A stretch of DNA of 64,000 nt from Bacteroidales bacterium (GTDB taxonomy: Bacteria; Bacteroidota; Bacteroidia; Bacteroidales; Muribaculaceae). Positions 16,732 to 26,273 of the stretch are shown here, in pieces; the stretch's first letter is position 1; each line of letters starts with the position of its first letter. The stretch spans positions 75,269-139,268 of the forward strand of contig SFEA01000011.1 in assembly GCA_004557385.1 (NCBI GenBank). The letters are read 5' to 3'. Made by a program: the position numbers and the translations under genes. The notes beneath the pieces were generated by a model, which saw only the letters and a program-made list of their open reading frames with translations, made no database searches and was not told where the DNA came from.

Positions 16732-18213
16732 TTAGTGGGGGAGGGCGTAGATTTCGTCGATGGCAAACGGCTTCGACGAGTGCAGTTCAATCACCCATTT
16801 TGCCGGTTGATTCGCATCGGAGCAAGTATCTGACGCACCGAGGTGCAGCATTATGCCTTCAATCCATGTGTCGTGGCGCGAATAGGGGTAGGGCTGCGGT
16901 GCCGCAGTGTCGATGACGCTCGTTTCGCCGTTGGGCAGCGTTGCACGCAGAACAATTTTTTCGGGCAGATGCAATTGGCTTTTTTCGCTGTTGAGCAAGC
17001 GAAGGAATATCCTATCGGCGCCAGGCTGAGCATCGAGCGTGATGCGGTGCGTGCCGGCATCGAATCGTTGCCAAGCCCTGTTCGAAGGGTCCTCGTCGGC
17101 AGTCACTCCGTCGGTGAGAGGCTGGGCGCTGTTGCAAGGCAGCAAGTTTGCCAGCGTGCCGCACATCGATTGCTCGAGGGTGTGCAGCAGCGGGTCGCCG
17201 TTGAGCCACGCCATGTAATTCTCGGCGGCAGAACGTGCTGTGAGAGGGTCGCCAAGTGCAAAACCCTTGGTGCCAAGGTCCCATATTCCACAAGTCATAA
17301 ACGAAATAATTCGGCTCACTCCACCTTGCGAAGCCGCCACTAATTGGCTGAGCACGCGCGGCATGGCAGCAGGCACGAGCGCCGAACTGCGGCTGTTGGT
17401 GCCGGCTGTCCAGGTGAACAGTTCGCAGTTTGCCCAAAACTCAATGCCGGTGCGGTTGTGAATAGCCTTCATGTGTTTCCACGCTTGTTTGAGTCGGGGC
17501 ATGGGATAAGATTCGCGCACACAACCCACCTCGTCCTGATAGGCAATGATGTCGACTTTCAGCCGTTCGATTTGCTTGGCGAAACGCGGGTCGGAAAAAT
17601 TGCAGCGGAAAAACCCGTAAGGCGAAATCAGTGTTTTCTTGCCCGGAGTGATGCTGTGAGCTCGCTCCACCAGTTTGTTCACCGCCACAACGGCGTGGTC
17701 GCTCAACACCGGACCGAGGCAATCTTCCACCGGCAGATACCAGCCGTAGAACGAGGTGCGATTGCCGTAGATTTTAGCCAATTCGCCCATTATTTGCAGT
17801 TGACGGCGCAGCGTGGCTTTGTTGCGCAGGTTGTCGTCCTGGTCCTTAGCCCAACCGATGGAAAGAAACACCTTCATGCCCAGGCTGTCGGCAGCTTGCA
17901 GGATGGCGTCGACAGGGCTTTGCTGGTGCGTGTAGGCGTGCGGCATCAGTTGCGACGGGTAGCAAGCCTTGCCCTCGTTGGCAACAGCCATAATCACTGC
18001 ATATTCAATGCCCATAGAGTGCATTTCGCACATTTTGGCGTGCCACAGCGCAGGGTCGGTGCAATCCACCCCGGCAGGGTTGGAATATTGGTTGCGTTGG
18101 TCTTGATAGAACAGGTTCACCCAGCTGCCGGTGACGGGCAGCACGTCGGCAGCCCTCAGCGACAACGAGCCGAGCAGCCACAAGGCGCAAGCAAAGGCAA
18201 GATTACGGTTCAT
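16732..18213 (-). CDS. DUF4434/DUF5109-type secreted barrel protein, last gene of PUL 1
   Basis: 493-aa exported protein with a signal peptide (MNRNLAFACALWLLGSLSLRA). Residues about 25-320 form a putative glycosidase-like TIM barrel: GSWVNLFYQD, MHSMGIEYAVIM, FYGWYLPVEDC, DIIAYQDEVG and IEFWANCELF. The Asp and Glu residues at these strand ends are candidate catalytic acids. A C-terminal beta-sandwich (about 380-493) has the look of DUF5109 or a carbohydrate-binding module. It lies 9 bp after the GH20 gene, so it is in the same operon. Related in type to the protein at 35533-36624. Reaction uncharacterised; a glycan substrate is inferred from context. Confidence 0.72.
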   Translation of the reverse strand: MNRNLAFACALWLLGSLSLRAADVLPVTGSWVNLFYQDQRNQYSNPAGVDCTDPALWHAKMCEMHSMGIEYAVIMAVANEGKACYPSQLMPHAYTHQQSPVDAILQAADSLGMKVFLSIGWAKDQDDNLRNKATLRRQLQIMGELAKIYGNRTSFYGWYLPVEDCLGPVLSDHAVVAVNKLVERAHSITPGKKTLISPYGFFRCNFSDPRFAKQIERLKVDIIAYQDEVGCVRESYPMPRLKQAWKHMKAIHNRTGIEFWANCELFTWTAGTNSRSSALVPAAMPRVLSQLVAASQGGVSRIISFMTCGIWDLGTKGFALGDPLTARSAAENYMAWLNGDPLLHTLEQSMCGTLANLLPCNSAQPLTDGVTADEDPSNRAWQRFDAGTHRITLDAQPGADRIFLRLLNSEKSQLHLPEKIVLRATLPNGETSVIDTAAPQPYPYSRHDTWIEGIMLHLGASDTCSDANQPAKWVIELHSSKPFAIDEIYALPH

Positions 18214-18222
18214 AAACGGGAC

Positions 18223-20541
18223 TTATTTCAGGGTTATTTCGTCGACAAACACAAATGCGTTGGAGTTGGGGAAAACGTGCCATGCAGGCAACTGCTTCAC
18301 GCTCTTTACAATCACGCGCACATAACGCACGCGGCGTGCCTTGAACTGCTCGCTGTGACGAGCCACGCCAAACTCTTGTTCGCGGCTGATTTCGGGATAA
18401 TCCTTTTGGAACATCGGTGCAAACTTCTTGCCGTCGGTGGAACCGAGCACTTCAATGCCGGCAGCGTCAACCACGCCGTCGCACTGAAATATGCAGCAGT
18501 TGAAGTCTACCTGACTCACTTTTGTGGCTTTGCCGAGGTCGATGGTAACGTCGCAGTCGTTGCCCACGAAACCAATCCAGCGACCGGTGCGATAGTTGCC
18601 GTTGCCCACGAGTCCGTCGGTGAGCGTAGGAGCGCCGTCGAAGGCGTAGTTTTCGTTAGGCTGACTGTTGAAGGTGACAGGGCAGAACGTGGCGACGCCG
18701 TTCACGGTGACGGTGTCAACCAGTTCGCGGCTAAGCTTACCGCCTGCCATCGACACGGCACGCAGTATGCTCGATGCGCCGATGGTGAACGGGCGAGTGT
18801 ATACCGGCGACTGCTCGGTTGGCTTTGTGCCGTCGAGGGTGTAGTGAATGGTGCGACCTTTCAGCGTTGTTAGCGTCACTTCGAGGGCGTGGGCATCGGT
18901 CTTTGGCGTGTATTTTGGCGAGATGTCGGCAAGGTGACGCGCGTAGTTATAGCCCAGCGCATCGTAGGTGGCAAACAATGCCGGCACGCGGTCGAGGAAG
19001 TCGTTGTAATTTTTGTGTCGGGCGTCGGTCCAAAGCACCTCGGCAAGCGCAGCCACGCGAGGCATAGCCATATATTGCACCTGCGAGAATGTGGGAATGT
19101 ATTCGGTCCAGAGATTAGCTTGAGCGCCAAGCACGAGCGCCGATTCGGCAGCATTGAGCTGCTTAGGCACCGGTTCGAAGCTGTAGACGCGCTCCACCGG
19201 GATGAATCCGCCAATGGCGAACGGCTCGAACTGAGTCTCCTTGCTCTGATAGAAATCGAAATAGAGATGCGTGTTAGGCGAGAGAATCACGCGGTTGCCG
19301 CGTCGGGCGCCGTCGATGGCACCGGCATCGCCACGCCACGAGGTGACGATGGCATCGCTTGGCACGTCGCACTCAAGCACTTCGTCCCAACCAATCATTG
19401 TTCTGCCTCGCTGCTTGATTACGTTGTAGGCAAAGCGAGTGACATAGCCTTGCAGGCGGTCGTCAGCCGAGAATTTGCCTTTTGCGGTGATGCCTTCGCT
19501 TGCGATGCGAGCTTGGCAGCGCGGACATTCTTTCCAGCGTATTTTCGGGCACTCATCGCCGCCGATGTGGATGTATTGCGACGGGAATAGGTCGATGATT
19601 TCGTTCAGCACATCGCTGATGAATTGCATAGTGCTGTCGTTGCCCACGCAAAGCACCTCGTCGCTCACGCCCCATTGCGTCCACACATCGTACGGACCGC
19701 CAGTGCAGCCCAGATGCGGATAGGCAGCCAAAGCAGCGCGCATGTGTCCCGGCATATCAATTTCGGGAATCACCTCGATGTGGCGCTCGGCAGCGTAGCG
19801 AATCACGTCGCGCACCTGCTCTTGGGTGTAGAATCCGCCGTGAGGCACGCCGTCCCATTTGCCCGGATTGCGACCGATGACGGTTTGTGTGCGCATCGAG
19901 CCCACCTCGGTGAGGCGCGGATACTTCTTAATTTCGATGCGCCAACCTTGGTCGTCGGTCAGGTGCCAGTGGAAGGTGTTCATATTGTGCAATGCCAACA
20001 TATCGATGAACTGCTTCACCTCGTCGACACCGTAGAAATGGCGGCTGACGTCGAACATCATGCCGCGATAGGCAAATCGGGGAGCGTCGGTGATGGTTAC
20101 AGCCGGCAAAGCCACCTGTTGCGACTGGCTTTGCGGCAGCGATTTGCGCAGCGTGGTTATGCCACGGAAGGTTCCGGCAGCCGAGGCGCCGTTAATCACA
20201 ATGCTGTCGGCACACACCGTGAGCCTATATGCTTCGCGGTTGGCGTGGCTGAGCGAGGCGTGCAGCACAATGGGCGTGCCTTTGCCGTCAGGTTCTACGG
20301 CGATGCCCGTCGACTGCTTGATGTATTGCGCAAGCAGTTGCGCTTCGGTTTGCAGAGCGGCGTCGCAGCGTATGCTAACGCCCTGTTGCAGCACAAAGGG
20401 TTCGCCCTGATTGCTGACTATCGAATTTGGTAAAGGAATCACTTGATATGAAGCCTTTGGTTGCGCCATGGCAGAAAAACCGGCAGCGGTGAGCACGGCT
20501 GCGAGGGCATATTTGATGGTACGTTGTATTTTGGTGTTCAT
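18223..20541 (-). CDS. GH20 beta-N-acetylhexosaminidase with C-terminal F5/8-type module
   Basis: 772-aa exported exo-enzyme releasing terminal beta-GlcNAc or GalNAc. Signal peptide 1-26 (ends AMAQ). GH20b domain about 30-150 and barrel about 155-500 with FAYRGMMFDVSRHF, HWHLTDDQGWRIEIKKYP, PGH at 264-266 and catalytic D329-E330 in HIGGDECPK. An Ig-like chitobiase C-terminal domain (YTLDGTKPTEQ) is followed by a discoidin/CBM32-like module (about 630-772: TDGLVGNGNYRTGRWIGF, VTIDLGKA). Full-length for the family. It sits in PUL 1 and is 40 bp from the DUF5009 gene. Expected to act on amino-sugar ends released by the locus. Confidence 0.94.
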   Translation of the reverse strand: MNTKIQRTIKYALAAVLTAAGFSAMAQPKASYQVIPLPNSIVSNQGEPFVLQQGVSIRCDAALQTEAQLLAQYIKQSTGIAVEPDGKGTPIVLHASLSHANREAYRLTVCADSIVINGASAAGTFRGITTLRKSLPQSQSQQVALPAVTITDAPRFAYRGMMFDVSRHFYGVDEVKQFIDMLALHNMNTFHWHLTDDQGWRIEIKKYPRLTEVGSMRTQTVIGRNPGKWDGVPHGGFYTQEQVRDVIRYAAERHIEVIPEIDMPGHMRAALAAYPHLGCTGGPYDVWTQWGVSDEVLCVGNDSTMQFISDVLNEIIDLFPSQYIHIGGDECPKIRWKECPRCQARIASEGITAKGKFSADDRLQGYVTRFAYNVIKQRGRTMIGWDEVLECDVPSDAIVTSWRGDAGAIDGARRGNRVILSPNTHLYFDFYQSKETQFEPFAIGGFIPVERVYSFEPVPKQLNAAESALVLGAQANLWTEYIPTFSQVQYMAMPRVAALAEVLWTDARHKNYNDFLDRVPALFATYDALGYNYARHLADISPKYTPKTDAHALEVTLTTLKGRTIHYTLDGTKPTEQSPVYTRPFTIGASSILRAVSMAGGKLSRELVDTVTVNGVATFCPVTFNSQPNENYAFDGAPTLTDGLVGNGNYRTGRWIGFVGNDCDVTIDLGKATKVSQVDFNCCIFQCDGVVDAAGIEVLGSTDGKKFAPMFQKDYPEISREQEFGVARHSEQFKARRVRYVRVIVKSVKQLPAWHVFPNSNAFVFVDEITLK

Positions 20542-20581
20542 TGTTTATTGTTTTGTGGGTTTATATTCAATTAAAAAATAC

Positions 20582-22012
20582 TCAGGTGCGCCAAACACAT
20601 TTGCGTCGGGTGAAGAACATGGTTATTGCCACAGCCAACGACGTGAGGATGAAGCCTTGCAGAGCACCCAACCACGGCGATTGGTAGAACACGCCAAACC
20701 AGCGAATCACGCCCAGCAGGTTGAGCACCGGGTAGATGGCAAGGTCGACAGCCACGTATGCCACCATGGGGTTTTGCCCCGATTCCACAAGGAAAGCAGT
20801 GGCACGATGCAAGCGGAAATAGTCGGTGAGCACGCTGAGGAATACCAGCGTGGCAAACGACAGCCCTGCTGTGGTGAACAGATAGCTTACTGTCACAGGG
20901 TCCTTCTTGATGCCGTCTTCGTATGCCTCGAAGCACAGCCCGAGAGCCACCATTGCAGCAGCGCAGGTCCACAACTGGCGCCACAGGGCGGTGTAGCCTT
21001 CGCCGCGGCGCACGAGGCAGTAGCCAACTACGAGCAGCAAGGCGTTGAGCACCAGATTGAGCACTAAGGCGCGGGTGTAGAGGCAGCACAAGTTCACAAT
21101 CACCAACGCCAGAGCCGTGGCAGCGATGGCGATGGCTGTGGTGGGCTTGGTGGCGGTGTCGGTTGTGGTGTTGGCGATGTGCTTAAGCAGCATTTCGCCG
21201 GCGAATGTGCCGGGAATCACTATCAGCAGATATTCGAGATAGCGTGGTTGATAGAGCCACGGTGCCGAGGTGAAATGAAGCAGCCAGGCAGTCCACGAAT
21301 TGGCGTCGGCGTTTGCCGAGATGAACAGAGCCATCACTGCACCCGTGACTGCGATACGAGCCATCGGGTGGTTGATGGTGAACACATAAAGCAGCGTGGC
21401 AGATACGCACACGTTGGCAAGAATGAGAATGATGATGTTGCTTTGCGAGAGCGAGAAGTCGCTGCCGTGCACCGCATATAGCAGAGCAGCCATGGCAGCA
21501 ACGCCGGCTGCCGGCACCACTTTATGCACCCATTTGGGCAGGCGAGATGGCAAGCGGACGAATATGGCAAACAGCAGGGCAAATCCTATAAGGGCTATAA
21601 CCCAGTTGCTCCAGCATTGCGGATTGCCGGTCATATAGGGATAGAGATGCTGAATGACGATGGCAAAGAACGCCAGTTTAATGCCTCGCCAAAGCGCATT
21701 GAGCGCCAAGCGCCATGTAGCTACGCCTTGCGAGTGCTTTCTGCCCACCGAGAACGGCAACGCCGCTCCGAGGGCAAACAAAAACGACGGAAACACCAGG
21801 TCGACCCACGTCAAACCGGGCAGATTGGGGTTGAACACATGGTCGGGTGGCGGCACTTGGGCATGATACATCCATCCGGGCAATATGCCGTAGACCACCG
21901 TTGCGCTAAGCACCATGGTGAGGATGGCGTAGCCGCGCAGGGCGTCGAGCGCCATGGCACGCTGTTTCACTGTGCCTTTGTTTGGTTCATTCCTTTCGAT
22001 ATTTCGTTCCAT
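20582..22012 (-). CDS. DUF5009 / NagX-like polytopic membrane protein
   Basis: 476-aa inner-membrane protein with about ten to eleven helices. The N-terminal LDALRGYAILTMVLS motif is typical of the DUF5009/COG4299 family, related to heparan-alpha-glucosaminide N-acetyltransferase and often beside GlcNAc catabolism genes. Likely role: acetylation or handling of amino sugars at the membrane, inferred from family and neighbours. Its start overlaps the 3' end of the upstream GHL10 gene by 46 bp; an internal ATG (residue 20) would remove the overlap but leave only a short N-terminus before the motif. Confidence 0.82.
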   Translation of the reverse strand: MERNIERNEPNKGTVKQRAMALDALRGYAILTMVLSATVVYGILPGWMYHAQVPPPDHVFNPNLPGLTWVDLVFPSFLFALGAALPFSVGRKHSQGVATWRLALNALWRGIKLAFFAIVIQHLYPYMTGNPQCWSNWVIALIGFALLFAIFVRLPSRLPKWVHKVVPAAGVAAMAALLYAVHGSDFSLSQSNIIILILANVCVSATLLYVFTINHPMARIAVTGAVMALFISANADANSWTAWLLHFTSAPWLYQPRYLEYLLIVIPGTFAGEMLLKHIANTTTDTATKPTTAIAIAATALALVIVNLCCLYTRALVLNLVLNALLLVVGYCLVRRGEGYTALWRQLWTCAAAMVALGLCFEAYEDGIKKDPVTVSYLFTTAGLSFATLVFLSVLTDYFRLHRATAFLVESGQNPMVAYVAVDLAIYPVLNLLGVIRWFGVFYQSPWLGALQGFILTSLAVAITMFFTRRKCVWRT

Positions 22013-23262
22013 AGGTTATGTGTTATGATGTGAACAATGTCGAACACCATCACCCCGTCGCTTGAGCGCAGGTTTTCGGCAATGGCATCGCTGAGTTTTT
22101 GCGGAGATTTATAGAATTGGCTCACCAACACGCCGCCCAAGAAAGGCTTGCCGCCCATAATCGTGCGCAGGTTGATGTTCGAGCCTTCGACACAATACCA
22201 CGAGCCTTGGCTGGCTTGGCTGTCGGTTTCGTTCCACACCTCGCTGCCGTGATAGTCGCGGAGGCGTATGTCGGTGTAATAGTTGCCAGTGGCGTAGATG
22301 TCGAACAATTCGGCTAAGCCGGTGTTTTTGTATGTAGGTGTTGCCCAAGAGGGGTATTGTTTCGACGGGTCGTAGCTTTTGCTGGCGAAATTCACGCCCA
22401 CCTCGTAGTATGACGGATACCAGGCGCCGGTGTATGTTCCAAAGGCGAGGGCTGGGTTGACAGCCTTCACAGCCTTGCGAGCTTCGGCAAAGAAATCGCG
22501 TATCACATTGGCGCGCCATTCAATCCATTTGCCGAACCATTTGCCGGGCACGGCGGTGTGGTTGCGCCCTCCGCTCTTTTTCCATGTGAGGATGTCGTCG
22601 GGAAAATTTACCACCGTTTCCCCTATATATTGCTCAAACAACGAGCGACTGAGAGGCGAGAAGTCGGCTTGAATGCCATCGTAGCGGGCACGGTCGAGCA
22701 TCAGTCCGTCGAGTGCGGGATAGCGCGAGGCAATCTCCTTCATCAGCGCGATGATGTATTGCTGATATTGCGGATGAGCAGGGTTGACCATTCCTCCGTA
22801 TTTGTGTTTCTGTTGGGTGATAGGGATGATGCCGTGGCGAGGGTCGTAGACCATGCTTGCCCACTCGGGGTGCTCGCTGTAGATTAATCCCGAATCGTGA
22901 TAGTTGTGCCCGGCGCAGAACACATTGATTGACGCCAGTACTTTTATGCCGTGGCGGTGCCCGGCGTCGATGAATTGCTGCAGATAGTCGAACGGTGCAT
23001 CGAAGCCTTTTTCGAGCGGAGCAATGGCGCTTGGATAGAGCACATGCCCCGTAATTGGGCGCACGTCGACCACGGCATGAGTGAAGCCCAGCGAAGCTAT
23101 TTTGTCGATGTAGTATTCAATGGAGTCGGCATTGCTGAAGCGCTGAAAGTTAGCTTCGCCGTCAATCCACATCAGTGCCGGCTTGTTGTTGGCGGCACCG
23201 GCTACGAGGCAGCCGATGAATGTAGTGAGCAGCGATATTATTAGTTTTTTGGTTAATGTCAT
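21967..23262 (-). CDS. Family-10-like glycosyl hydrolase (GHL10/COG1649), short form
   Basis: 431-aa exported barrel protein with a signal peptide ending near residue 23 (VAGAANNK). Motifs: ALMWIDGEANFQRF, VVDVRPITGHVLYPS, LDGLMLDRARYDG (carboxylates at the strand 4 end) and FGTYTGAWYPSYYEVGVNFA. Characterised GHL10 members include E. coli DigH (YddW), which cuts denuded peptidoglycan strands; extension to this protein is inference. Paralogue of the lipoprotein at 24797-26227. In operon with the phosphoesterase (30 bp gap). Confidence 0.82.
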   Translation of the reverse strand: MTLTKKLIISLLTTFIGCLVAGAANNKPALMWIDGEANFQRFSNADSIEYYIDKIASLGFTHAVVDVRPITGHVLYPSAIAPLEKGFDAPFDYLQQFIDAGHRHGIKVLASINVFCAGHNYHDSGLIYSEHPEWASMVYDPRHGIIPITQQKHKYGGMVNPAHPQYQQYIIALMKEIASRYPALDGLMLDRARYDGIQADFSPLSRSLFEQYIGETVVNFPDDILTWKKSGGRNHTAVPGKWFGKWIEWRANVIRDFFAEARKAVKAVNPALAFGTYTGAWYPSYYEVGVNFASKSYDPSKQYPSWATPTYKNTGLAELFDIYATGNYYTDIRLRDYHGSEVWNETDSQASQGSWYCVEGSNINLRTIMGGKPFLGGVLVSQFYKSPQKLSDAIAENLRSSDGVMVFDIVHIITHNLWNEISKGMNQTKAQ

Positions 23263-23292
23263 AGATGCAGGGTTTTTATGAGTTTTGTAGTG

Positions 23293-24768
23293 TTAAAGCT
23301 TAGGCGATTGCACATCGGCAATGAAGACGTTGCCGAAGCGGTCGGTGGCATGCACTTGCAGCTTGGCAGCCGGGTTTTTGGGGCGGGCATGAAACATGTG
23401 TGGGTTGGTGATTGGCGAAATCCAATCGTAGAGCACCACCTTCTTATCGCTGCAATGAGCATGCGAGACGGGGTCGAAACCGGTGTATTGCTTCATGGTG
23501 GCAGTGGGCTTGCCGTCTTCAAGCAGCTCCACGCGCCAGCGGCTGTCGTAGTTCCACACGTTAGCCACCACCTCGTCGGGGTATTCGCTGGCGCATCCGG
23601 GCGGATAGGCGCGCAGCTGGTAGCTATCGGGGTAGCCGGCGCTTTTATACAGCCAGCTCACGCGGTTGCCGTCGACCATATACACGCCGTAGCCGCGCGG
23701 AGTGCCGTCCATACATTCCTCGGTGCGCCACCAAGTGCCGCACACGGCTGCCGTCACGTGCTCGTAGAGGCGGCTGTTGAATTCCAGATTCGCGTTGAAA
23801 TGAGTGTGACCGCTGATGATGTGCGTATTGAAATCCTTGAACATGTGGTGGAATTGGCGCACGTTGGCAAGCCAATCGTAGTTGAACGTGGCGTGGTCGA
23901 GGTCGGTGCTTTCAGCCGAAGGAATGTGCATGAACACAAACACCAGAGCGCCTTTTTGCAGCAGGCTGAGGTCCTGTTCAAGCCAGCGTAGAGTGTTTTC
24001 GGGAATGTATCCGATATAGTTGATGCCGAAACCGGTGTAGAAATTATCGTTGATGAAAATGTAGTGGGCTTCACCGCAGTTCATCGAGTAGTGAGTGGGT
24101 CCGAAAAGGCGGTTGAAGGTTCGATAAGAAGTTTCGAACGAGCGTCCCCAATAGTCCATGTCGTGGTTGCCGATAATGCGAAAGAATGGCGTGTTCAGCA
24201 CCTTGCAGGCATTGATGTAGCTGTCGAAAAGGCTTGGTGTGTCGCCCACGATGTCGCCGCAGTCGGTTGCGAACACCTTATAGCCTTGCTCGCTGAGTCG
24301 CTGCAAAGTTTGCTTGGTGTCGGGCACGATTTGCTTGGCGAATTGGTCGACGTCGGATTTCGATGTCACCTGCACGTCGGTGTGCACCACAAAGGCGTGT
24401 TTTGAGTCTTGCGAGGCTGAGGGCGTGAGGTGGAAATCGTAGATGCTGTCGGAGGGAGTGAGAGATTGATAGAATAGAGGAATTGAACCTTGGCTAAGCG
24501 GCACGTCGTAGCCCGAAGGTGTGGAGATGTATACAAAGCGGGTGTCGGGCATCGTGGCAAGGCTGTAGCAGCCCTGCGAGTCGGTGAGCACGATGTTCGA
24601 GCCGTCGGTGACAGCCACGCCGGCAAGCGGAGTGCCCTGGGCGCTCACACAGCCACCTATTGTGCGCAGCTTGATGCCGCCTGTAGGGGAGGCAGCTGCT
24701 GTGAGTGAAAACAATGTTGCAAGCACGAAGCCTGCAACATTGCGAGATAGAGATTTGCGTTTATTCAC
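23293..24768 (-). CDS. Secreted calcineurin-like metallophosphoesterase
   Basis: 491-aa exported enzyme with a signal peptide (about 1-26). A carboxypeptidase-regulatory-like Ig domain (about 35-115: GGCVSAQGTPLAGVAV) precedes the metallophosphoesterase core: D131 in HTDVQ, GD171-172 in CGDIVGD, GNHD 200-203, H281 and GHTH 320-323. These are the expected bimetal ligands. A C-terminal beta-domain (about 390-491) follows. It would hydrolyse a phosphomonoester or phosphodiester outside the cytoplasm. Location between two GHL10 genes and near the NAGPA gene suggests action on a phosphorylated glycan (inference). Confidence 0.88.
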   Translation of the reverse strand: MNKRKSLSRNVAGFVLATLFSLTAAASPTGGIKLRTIGGCVSAQGTPLAGVAVTDGSNIVLTDSQGCYSLATMPDTRFVYISTPSGYDVPLSQGSIPLFYQSLTPSDSIYDFHLTPSASQDSKHAFVVHTDVQVTSKSDVDQFAKQIVPDTKQTLQRLSEQGYKVFATDCGDIVGDTPSLFDSYINACKVLNTPFFRIIGNHDMDYWGRSFETSYRTFNRLFGPTHYSMNCGEAHYIFINDNFYTGFGINYIGYIPENTLRWLEQDLSLLQKGALVFVFMHIPSAESTDLDHATFNYDWLANVRQFHHMFKDFNTHIISGHTHFNANLEFNSRLYEHVTAAVCGTWWRTEECMDGTPRGYGVYMVDGNRVSWLYKSAGYPDSYQLRAYPPGCASEYPDEVVANVWNYDSRWRVELLEDGKPTATMKQYTGFDPVSHAHCSDKKVVLYDWISPITNPHMFHARPKNPAAKLQVHATDRFGNVFIADVQSPKL

Positions 24769-24796
24769 TTATGAAAATAAAGCTTTATCGGGTTGG

Positions 24797-26227
24797 TTAA
24801 TTAGTTTTTTGCAGATATTGGGTGATGCCACTTTTCAGTGAGCTCCAATAGTTGAACATGCGCACGTGGCAGAGGTCGAAGATGAAGAAACCGTCGGTTT
24901 CCTGACAGCATACGTCGATTACTTGCGGAATCTTGCTCTGCTGACCGCCGTCGGTCCAACCGTCGCTGTTGCCAATGTCGGGACCGCCGTAGAACTTGGT
25001 GTCGCCTGCAAAATACTTCTTGGCATTCTTGCAGAAGCCTTGCACAGTCCATTCGCCCGAGCCGTAGATTGCCGATGCCGATGCGTATGCTCCGATGAAC
25101 ATAAAGTCGCAATGGTCGGCATATCCCCAGTTGTGATAGTTGGCGTTTGCCCAAGTGGGGAAGTCGCTCATGGTGTTGTATTTCGGGCTTGCCCAGTTTA
25201 CGCCCGAAGCGTAGTACGACGAATACCAACCGCCCACATAGGCGCCGAAGCGAATCTTTGAGTTTACCGAATGAACCTTTTCGGCAGCCTTGACGATGAA
25301 GTCGTGAATGGTTTTGGCGCGGAACTCGAGCCATTGCTTGCAGTAGCGAGGCTGCGAAGCCGGCAGTGTGACGTCGGTTTCGGCAGGCAGGATGTCGCCG
25401 GGATAGTTGCTTACGGTTGAGCCGATGAATTGCTCAAACTTCTTGCGGCTATCGTCGGAGAAATCGCTCATGAGGTTGTAGTCGCTGTAGCGGCAACGGT
25501 CGAGGATGATGCCGTCGAGGTCGTATTTAGCCAAGTCGGCAATAATCTGAAGGACAAACTTCTGCACCTCGTCGTTGGCGGGGTTGAGGAATTTTGCGCC
25601 GTAGTCGGTTTCGGAGTCGAGCAGGTCCATGGTGTTGACGATGCCCTGAGAGGTTGAAATCGACGTAGCCCAAGCCTTCTTCGACGAGTCGCGGAACAGC
25701 ATGCCTTCGCTGCCGAGCCCGTATGGACAGAGGTATCCGCCCACAAAGGTGTTCATCGAGGCGTTCACTTTCAGCCCCAGTGCATGACCTTCGGTGATGA
25801 AGGTCTGCAGATAGTCGAACGATGCGGTGCGTTCCACCCAAACATATTGGCTGCCTCGCCACACGTCCATACGCTTCACCCCTTCGCACACCGAGCTATT
25901 GAACAGCACGTCGCCGGTGGTTGGACGCACATCCACCACAATCTCGGTCACGCCGGCATCCTTGAGCTTTTTCAGCTCGGCGCGGATGTTGGCTTCGGAG
26001 TTGGCAAATTGCTCGAAGTTGCCGCCGGCATCAATCCACATGAATGCGTTGATTGATTTGGTGGGGTTTGGGTCGGGGTCGGGGTTGGGTTTCGGGTCGG
26101 GCTTTTCTTCGCCGGGTTTGTCCCACCATGGGTCGTCGTCCTCTTTCGAGCACGAAAGAAGCATGGAGGCAGCAAGGCTCGACAAAGCCAAAACGCGGAG
26201 AGAGTAGACAATATTTGAAATCTTCAT
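24797..26227 (-). CDS. GHL10/COG1649 glycosyl hydrolase, surface lipoprotein
   Basis: 476-aa lipoprotein: LLSC lipobox (Cys26), an acidic stretch SKEDDD that may favour surface export, and a Pro-Asp-rich linker (PDPKPNPDPDPNP) before the catalytic barrel. Core motifs parallel the 21967-23262 paralogue: FMWIDAGGNFEQF, VVDVRPTTGDVLF, LDGIILDRCRYSDYN and FGAYVGGWYSSYYASGVNWA. The linker and lipid anchor suggest an outer-membrane enzyme that makes the first cut, with the paralogue acting in the periplasm. Substrate not shown by sequence. Confidence 0.83.
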   Translation of the reverse strand: MKISNIVYSLRVLALSSLAASMLLSCSKEDDDPWWDKPGEEKPDPKPNPDPDPNPTKSINAFMWIDAGGNFEQFANSEANIRAELKKLKDAGVTEIVVDVRPTTGDVLFNSSVCEGVKRMDVWRGSQYVWVERTASFDYLQTFITEGHALGLKVNASMNTFVGGYLCPYGLGSEGMLFRDSSKKAWATSISTSQGIVNTMDLLDSETDYGAKFLNPANDEVQKFVLQIIADLAKYDLDGIILDRCRYSDYNLMSDFSDDSRKKFEQFIGSTVSNYPGDILPAETDVTLPASQPRYCKQWLEFRAKTIHDFIVKAAEKVHSVNSKIRFGAYVGGWYSSYYASGVNWASPKYNTMSDFPTWANANYHNWGYADHCDFMFIGAYASASAIYGSGEWTVQGFCKNAKKYFAGDTKFYGGPDIGNSDGWTDGGQQSKIPQVIDVCCQETDGFFIFDLCHVRMFNYWSSLKSGITQYLQKTN

Positions 26228-26273
26228 CGTAGGATAAAATGCAAAAAAAAGAATCTAAATAATGCCGATGTTT

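Noticed and set aside
17344..18873. 509-aa plus-strand open frame across the DUF4434 and GH20 genes
   Set aside because: Spans the ends of two well-supported minus-strand genes; composition is that of an antisense frame.
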